Assembly: GCA_017860765.1 (NCBI GenBank)
Contig: JAGDMY010000062.1
Coordinates: forward strand, 1 to 9,049
Length of the DNA: 9,049 nt
Direction: 5' to 3'
From: Chloroflexota bacterium
GTDB lineage: Bacteria > Chloroflexota > Dehalococcoidia > Dehalococcoidales > UBA3254
Below the pieces are notes generated by a model. It did not search any database. It was given only the letters and a program-made list of their open reading frames with translations, and was not told the DNA's origin. Of this stretch, positions 6,700-9,049 are shown piece by piece. The translations under genes were made by a program, and so were the position numbers. Numbering within the stretch: the stretch's first letter is position 1; every line of letters starts with the position of its first letter.

Positions 6700-8808
6700 A
6701 TGGGCAAGCTAAAATACGAAAAACTGCTTGAACCTTATCACATCGGCCCTGTGAAGACCAGAAACCGGATGGTCAAACCCGGTGCCGCCATGCTCTACTG
6801 GCACGAGAGCGACACCTTTATGAACGGCAGGGTCAAAGCCTTCTATGAGGCCATAGCTAGAGGCGGCATTGGCCTTTTGATAGTAGAGTCACCCATAGTA
6901 GACTATCCTTTAGGCGGCCGTTGGAGACGGCGCTACCGAATTGACGAGGATAAATATATCCCGGGCCTCAGTGATCTGACCCGAATTATTCATAGCTACG
7001 GCTGCCCTACTTTTATGCAAATGAACCATGACGGCCCCTGGCAAACCAAACCCTGGGACCCTCCCGGTATACCGCCCCTGGTCACCCAACAACCGATAGC
7101 TTCATCAGCCGTGACTGTGAACTCCGGGAACGATTTTCACAACGAACTGCCCAGGGAGCTCGCTATCGCGGAAATTGAGGAGATCCGGGATAAATTCGCC
7201 AGCGCCGCGGTGCGGGCGGAAAAAGCCGGCTTCGACGGAGTGGACATCAACTCTGGAAGCAGCCACCTGATGCACAATTTCCTTTCTCCCTTCTGGAACA
7301 GACGGCAGGATATATACGGCGGTACCCTGGAAAACCGGACCCGATTTTTAGCAGGGACTATTCGGGAAATTAAAAAACGCCTTGGCCGTGACTTTCCGGT
7401 CTGCGTCACTATTAACGCCGTGGAAGTCGGCCAGCTGGTCGGCATCAAAGATAGTCAATGTCTAACCAACGCGGAGAGCCTGGAGATAGCAGGGGTGCTG
7501 GAAAAGGCCGGCGCCGATGCCATTCAGGTCAGGGCCCAATGGCTTGGATACCATCCGGCCGGCTTTTTCCCGGAAGCTATCTTCTATCCCGAGCCAAACG
7601 TTCCTCTGAGCGATTTTCCTCCCCGCTACAATACCCGTCACCGGGGAGCGGCGGCCTACGTCGATTTCGCCCGAGAATTAAAAAAGAGGGTCTCAATACC
7701 GGTGATCGCGGTGGGCAGGTTTGACCCTGAACTCGGCGAGAAAGCCCTGGAAGAAGGCAAAGCCGACTTTATAGCTTTTAACCGACGCCTCATCGCCGAT
7801 CCCGATTTTCCCAATAAGCTGGCCGCCGGCAAGTCGGAGGATATCGCCCCCTGCACCGCCTGCCACACGTGTCTGGAGCCGACCGAGGTTAAACATTGCC
7901 GCATAAACGCCCTTTTGGGATCGGAGGAGCCCTATATCTTCAAACCGGCTGAGAAAAGGAAAAGAGTTCTGGTGGTGGGAGGCGGTCCGGCCGGAATGGA
8001 GGCAGCCAGGGTGGCGGCTTTGCGAGGACACTCGGTAACCTTATACGAGAAATCCAACAACCTGGGGGGCCTCATACCGCTGGCGGCTCTGGTGAAAGGC
8101 CAGGAGATCGAGGACCTTCCGGCAATCATCCGTTACCTGAAAGGGCAGCTCGCCAAACTGGGCGTAAAGGTTGAGCTGGGCCAGGAGGCGGATATCCGGA
8201 CCATCGAAAAAATCCAGCCCGATGCGGTTGTCCTTGCCACAGGGGGATCGCCGGCCCTTCCCGAAATTTCCGGCATCGAAAAACCGATCGTTATCGGTGG
8301 TCCCGCGTTGCACCGCAGGCTGAAGTTTTATTTGCGTTTTATGGAACCCGCTACCCTAAGGCGGCTGACCCGGTTCTACCTCCCGATCGGAAAAAGGGTA
8401 GTGATTATCGGAGGGGGTAGACACGGCTGTGAACTGGCCGAGTTTTTGGTCAAACGGGGCCGAAAAGTAACCCTCGTGGACTCCGCGGAGAGTTTAGGAG
8501 AGGGCCTTTTTCACCATCTAAAATGCGCCCTTTTCGCCTGGTTTCAGAAGAAAGGAGTCCGGATGATGGCCGGGGTCAAATCTATGGAAATCACGGATAA
8601 GGGGTTAAACCTTATTACCAGAGAAGGCACTGCCATGACCATCGAAGCGGACCACATCATCCCGGCCACACCCTTGAAGCCCAATGCGGAATTCCTGAAA
8701 TCACTGGAGGGCAAGGTTGCGGAGGTCTATGCCGTTGGCGATTGCCAAGAACCACGCCTGATCAAAGACGCCATCAGCGACGGCTCACGCGTTGCCCGTG
8801 TCCTGTAG
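6700..8808 (+). CDS. NADH:flavin oxidoreductase / ene-reductase, FadH-BaiCD-2-enoate reductase type
   Basis: This 702-residue enzyme likely reduces a C=C bond of an enoyl-CoA or enone with NAD(P)H. The N-terminal old-yellow-enzyme FMN barrel covers about residues 1-370 (KTRNRMV, QMNHDG, FLSPFWNRRQDIYGGTLENR). An Fe-S cysteine group follows at Cys385, Cys388, Cys391 and Cys400. Next is a FAD domain (VLVVGGGPAGMEAARVA) with an inserted NAD(P) domain (VVIIGGGRHGCELAEF), then the closing AVGDCQEPRLIKDAI segment typical of the BaiCD/2-enoate reductase group. E. coli FadH has 672 residues. The FadH proton donor Tyr166 (GYL) aligns with His189 (SHLMHNFLSP); a His equivalent to FadH His252 seems kept at 285 (GYHP). 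GGGAG at 6685-6689 precedes the ATG. Relatives act on dienoyl-CoA, 2-enoates, bile-acid 3-oxo-4-enes or trimethylamine, so the substrate is not decided. It lies downstream of a terminator, with no clear promoter seen in the 110-bp gap. Confidence 0.92.
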   Translation: MGKLKYEKLLEPYHIGPVKTRNRMVKPGAAMLYWHESDTFMNGRVKAFYEAIARGGIGLLIVESPIVDYPLGGRWRRRYRIDEDKYIPGLSDLTRIIHSYGCPTFMQMNHDGPWQTKPWDPPGIPPLVTQQPIASSAVTVNSGNDFHNELPRELAIAEIEEIRDKFASAAVRAEKAGFDGVDINSGSSHLMHNFLSPFWNRRQDIYGGTLENRTRFLAGTIREIKKRLGRDFPVCVTINAVEVGQLVGIKDSQCLTNAESLEIAGVLEKAGADAIQVRAQWLGYHPAGFFPEAIFYPEPNVPLSDFPPRYNTRHRGAAAYVDFARELKKRVSIPVIAVGRFDPELGEKALEEGKADFIAFNRRLIADPDFPNKLAAGKSEDIAPCTACHTCLEPTEVKHCRINALLGSEEPYIFKPAEKRKRVLVVGGGPAGMEAARVAALRGHSVTLYEKSNNLGGLIPLAALVKGQEIEDLPAIIRYLKGQLAKLGVKVELGQEADIRTIEKIQPDAVVLATGGSPALPEISGIEKPIVIGGPALHRRLKFYLRFMEPATLRRLTRFYLPIGKRVVIIGGGRHGCELAEFLVKRGRKVTLVDSAESLGEGLFHHLKCALFAWFQKKGVRMMAGVKSMEITDKGLNLITREGTAMTIEADHIIPATPLKPNAEFLKSLEGKVAEVYAVGDCQEPRLIKDAISDGSRVARVL

Positions 8809-8828
8809 TATAGAGTGACAAAAGTCTC

Positions 8829-8857
8829 TTACCACTTCCTTAGTATTGTGCTATACT
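8829..8857 (+). promoter_or_regulatory. Candidate sigma70 promoter with extended -10
   Basis: TTACCA (8829-8834, 4 of 6 to TTGACA), a 17-bp spacer, and TATACT (8852-8857) preceded by TG form an extended -10 promoter. RNA would start near 8864. It begins 21 bp after the ene-reductase stop and points toward the right edge. Confidence 0.4.
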
Positions 8858-8897
8858 GGGCCAATTGACCCGGGTAAGCCGGCTCCAGATTGACAAT

Positions 8898-8919
8898 AAG
8901 AAGGCATATATGACTTCTT
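8898..8919. promoter_or_regulatory. 22-bp near-perfect palindrome, candidate operator
   Basis: AAGAAG (8898-8903) and CTTCTT (8914-8919) flank a central perfect palindrome CATATATG (8905-8912); only the single pair 8904/8913 fails to match. Twenty of 22 positions are symmetric. The site is about 35 bp after the predicted start of the 8829 promoter and 50 bp before the next -35 box. It has the size of a dimeric helix-turn-helix repressor site. No regulator gene is visible in the window. Confidence 0.4.
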
Positions 8920-8968
8920 CTTCGATTAAGCTATGTTGATTCAATGTCGACTTCACCGGCGATAACGC

Positions 8969-8997
8969 TTGACAAGCAGGTTTTTTGGGAGTAAATT
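8969..8997 (+). promoter_or_regulatory. Candidate sigma70 promoter near the right edge
   Basis: A perfect TTGACA (8969-8974), a 17-bp spacer and TAAATT (8992-8997, 4 of 6) are present. Transcription would start near 9004 and run out of the window, so the gene it serves is not seen. Confidence 0.4.
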
Positions 8998-9049
8998 ACT
9001 AATCAACAATTTGGTGAACTGCAGGCGATATTCAAAGAGCCCGAATTTG

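Larger units (their letters stand above)
8809..9049. other. Non-coding 3' region, likely promoter zone of a gene beyond the window
   Basis: No reading frame of useful length with a ribosome site was found on either strand. The stretch contains two promoter-like elements and one dyad, listed separately. A short frame at the very end (reading ELQAIFKEPEF, + strand) looks protein-like but has no ATG/GTG/TTG start inside the window. Confidence 0.5.

Noticed and set aside
8814..8832. Possible terminator hairpin after the ene-reductase gene (AGAGTGAC / GTCTCT)
   Set aside because: The stem is short, with a mismatch, and no T-run follows.
8890..8912. TTGACA at 8890 with TATATG at 8907 as a promoter
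   Set aside because: The spacer is only 11 bp, too short for a sigma70 promoter, and no -10 box lies at 16-18 bp.
8995..9049. Possible start of a further gene at the right edge (ELQAIFKEPEF)
   Set aside because: It has only an ATT in-frame start after the stop at 8992, poor ribosome-site spacing and too few codons to judge.

Overview
The window reads as a fragment of an anaerobic bacterial genome, moderately GC-rich, with five protein-coding genes all on the + strand and no RNA genes, phage genes or CRISPR. The gene content is anaerobic acyl-CoA and aldehyde metabolism: a tungsten/molybdopterin aldehyde:ferredoxin oxidoreductase, an Fe-S/FMN/FAD ene-reductase of the FadH/BaiCD type, two acyl-CoA dehydrogenases and a fused 3-hydroxyacyl-CoA dehydrogenase/enoyl-CoA hydratase. 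Such sets are common in Chloroflexota (Dehalococcoidia and relatives) and in former Deltaproteobacteria. A REP-like repeat of the TTCCC...GGGAATCCAG kind also fits those groups. The lineage is an inference and is not proved by the sequence.

Layout. Nucleotides 3-1973 hold the 3' part of the HAD-ECH fusion gene; its Rossmann N-terminus lies upstream of the window. A 143-bp gap with a degenerate inverted REP/MITE-like repeat follows. Next come two adjacent acyl-CoA dehydrogenase genes (2117-3295, best start a GTG, and 3325-4461), ending in a hairpin plus T6 terminator. A 226-bp AT-richer intergenic region with promoter-like elements leads to the AOR gene (4688-6589), which has a strong AGGAGG site and an unusual Pro/Gly-rich N-terminus. 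A second hairpin terminator (about 6615-6652) separates it from the 702-residue ene-reductase gene (6700-8808). The last 241 bp are non-coding but carry two sigma70-like promoters and a 22-bp near-palindrome, and probably control a gene beyond the window.

How the genes may work together. The dehydrogenases would introduce a double bond into an acyl-CoA, and the HAD-ECH fusion would hydrate and re-oxidise it (no thiolase or ETF is visible). The ene-reductase could remove double bonds from an unsaturated or ring-containing substrate. The AOR would exchange aldehyde and acid with ferredoxin.

The most notable points are two perfect in-frame tandem duplications (90 bp and 15 bp) inside the hydratase domain of one gene, and the complementary pattern of catalytic residues in the two acyl-CoA dehydrogenases. 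That pattern resembles the alpha2beta2 heterotetramers known from steroid side-chain degradation. I did not find a clearly new defence or mobile system here.
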